Shown: positions 63,192 to 64,000 of the stretch, in pieces
Numbering within the stretch: position 1 is the first letter of the stretch
How the letters are laid out: the number at the start of each line of letters is the position of its first letter
Assembly: GCA_027491315.1 (NCBI GenBank)
Contig: JAIXWL010000003.1
Coordinates: 62,001 to 126,000, forward strand
DNA: 64,000 bases
Direction: 5' to 3'
From: Cytophagaceae bacterium
Lineage (GTDB): Bacteria > Bacteroidota > Bacteroidia > Cytophagales > Spirosomataceae
Notes under the pieces: generated by a model
Told to the model about the DNA's origin: nothing
Database searches by the model: none
The model's input: only the letters and a program-made list of their open reading frames with translations
Translations under genes and position numbers: made by a program

Positions 63192-63791
63192 ATGCCTACA
63201 TTTTTAGAGACCGTTCATGTATTGAACGGAGAAGCCCTACATCTAAATTATCATCAAAAAAGGATCAATGATGTCTTTCAGCATTACTATCCTAACTCAC
63301 CCGTATTAAACATAGCAGAATATTTTACTCATTTAGAAATTCCCCAACTTGGTAGTTATAGAACTAGAATCGTTTATCGAACGGAATGGGAATTTCACGA
63401 ATTCCTAAAATATCAGCCAAAGCATATCAAAAAATTGGCCATCGTGAACACTGGAGATTTCGAATACGATTTTAAATATGCCGATAGATCTCATATTCTA
63501 AAAAAAGTAGCTGAGCATCCTGAAGCTGATGATATCATTTTTTCGAAAAATGGGAAATTGCAAGACAGCAGCATCGCTAATTTAGCTTTTAAACAAGGTG
63601 ATCAATGGTATACCCCGAAGGAACCTTTACATTGGGGAACCACCAGAAGGAGATTGATAGAAGAAAATATTCTAATAGAAAGAGATATTTGGGAAACCGA
63701 TTTAAAGGATTACAGCCTAATATGCCTCATCAATGTTTTTAGGCCTCTTTCAGAAGAACATGCGCTTTTGCTTCCCGATTCAATTGTGTAA
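63192..63791 (+). CDS. pabC: Class IV aminotransferase, likely aminodeoxychorismate lyase
   Basis: This PLP enzyme probably releases pyruvate from 4-amino-4-deoxychorismate, yielding 4-aminobenzoate. The 199-residue product has the PLP lysine Lys95 in FKYADRSHI and the SSIANLAF motif, with the GTTRRRLIEE motif near residue 150. It is shorter than the E. coli enzyme (269), but the short form next to pabB is common in the phylum. Three bases separate it from pabB, strongly supporting the folate role. Confidence 0.85.
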   Translation: MPTFLETVHVLNGEALHLNYHQKRINDVFQHYYPNSPVLNIAEYFTHLEIPQLGSYRTRIVYRTEWEFHEFLKYQPKHIKKLAIVNTGDFEYDFKYADRSHILKKVAEHPEADDIIFSKNGKLQDSSIANLAFKQGDQWYTPKEPLHWGTTRRRLIEENILIERDIWETDLKDYSLICLINVFRPLSEEHALLLPDSIV

Positions 63792-63810
63792 ATTGTGTCT
63801 TCTTTAAGAC

Positions 63811-64000
63811 ATGAATCCTTCCAAAAGTCCTTCTTTTCTCTTACATCAAAAGTTCCCCTTTGAGCCAACGCCCTCACAGACAGCTTTATTTCAGAAATTG
63901 AATGATTTTATAGTTAATAAAGATGAATGGGGAGCGCTTACTTTTATCATCAAAGGTTATGCTGGGACGGGTAAAACCACCGTCATATCGACCTTGATTA
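63811..64000 (+). CDS. RecD-like AAA/helicase (5' part only)
   Basis: The first 63 codons of a gene run off the window. The ATG at 63811 gives MNPSKSPSFLLHQKF, then PTPSQTALFQKLNDFI, and Walker A GYAGTGKTTVISTLI at about residues 49-63. The arrangement of a short N-terminal part followed by GYAGTGKTT is typical of RecD2-like or Pif1-like ATP-dependent helicases. The rest of the protein is not visible, so the exact family is uncertain. Confidence 0.7.
   Translation, partial: MNPSKSPSFLLHQKFPFEPTPSQTALFQKLNDFIVNKDEWGALTFIIKGYAGTGKTTVISTLI

Overview
The window is a stretch of ordinary bacterial chromosome from a low-GC member of the phylum Bacteroidota, most likely order Cytophagales. The evidence is a SprA-type type IX secretion translocon beside ruvA and gcvH, the order parA-parB-DUF5683-dapB-lepB, the Hc1-like 'histone H1' miniprotein, DUF3822 beside coaD, and promoters of the Bacteroidota type (TAnnTTTG box, sometimes with TTTG 19-21 bases upstream). 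The genus cannot be fixed from sequence alone. There are no rRNA or tRNA genes, insertion sequences, prophage genes or CRISPR arrays that I can see, and coding density is very high. Terminators are mostly bidirectional hairpins between convergent genes.

Layout. 1-11.3 kb: a minus-strand run tatA, gatA, a LysM lytic transglycosylase, ruvA, sprA and gcvH (cut by the window edge). 11.3-19.1 kb: YkvA-like protein, malate dehydrogenase, a MacB-like permease, a GlcD/GlcF-type FAD/Fe-S oxidase, a DUF4286-like protein, ung, apaG and a shrunken methyltransferase-family protein. 19.1-26.9 kb: a DEAD-box helicase with a structured leader, a DUF937/OmpA-like membrane protein, bifunctional hisB, a 32-residue membrane miniprotein, radC, rpsT, a zinc phospholipase C-like protein and an RlmI-type methyltransferase. 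27.0-32.0 kb: a minus-strand operon parA, parB, DUF5683, dapB, a PhyH dioxygenase and lepB. 32.1-39.3 kb: a POT peptide transporter, a VIT1/CCC1 transporter, gamma-glutamyltransferase, an alpha-oxoamine synthase of the serine palmitoyltransferase type, the Hc1-like miniprotein, a MaoC hydratase and an LCB5/DAG-kinase-like lipid kinase. 39.3-46.4 kb: dnaA with a long AT-rich leader, recA, DUF3108, photolyase, queA and ispD. 46.4-53.4 kb: an MMPL/RND exporter, an MFS transporter, a 63-residue protein, a GapN-like aldehyde dehydrogenase and a Tat-exported Gfo/Idh oxidoreductase. 53.4-53.7 kb: a compact inverted and tandem repeat block. 53.7-64 kb: an ABC-F ATPase, DUF3822, coaD, NUDIX, pyrE, dprA, a short MerR regulator, alaS, pabB, pabC and the start of a RecD-like helicase.

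How they fit together: most genes are housekeeping (replication start, segregation, repair, tRNA charging and modification, and folate, pyrimidine, CoA, isoprenoid, lysine and histidine steps). The envelope theme is strong: Tat (tatA) and a Tat substrate, type IX secretion (sprA), signal peptidase I, a murein hydrolase, and a possible sphingolipid or sulfonolipid first-step enzyme near a lipid kinase. I found no clear new multi-gene system. The most unusual items are the repeat block at 53.5 kb, the methyltransferase-family protein that has lost its SAM-binding core, the hairpin leader of the helicase gene with an in-frame upstream ATG in its loop, and the arrangement upstream of dnaA.
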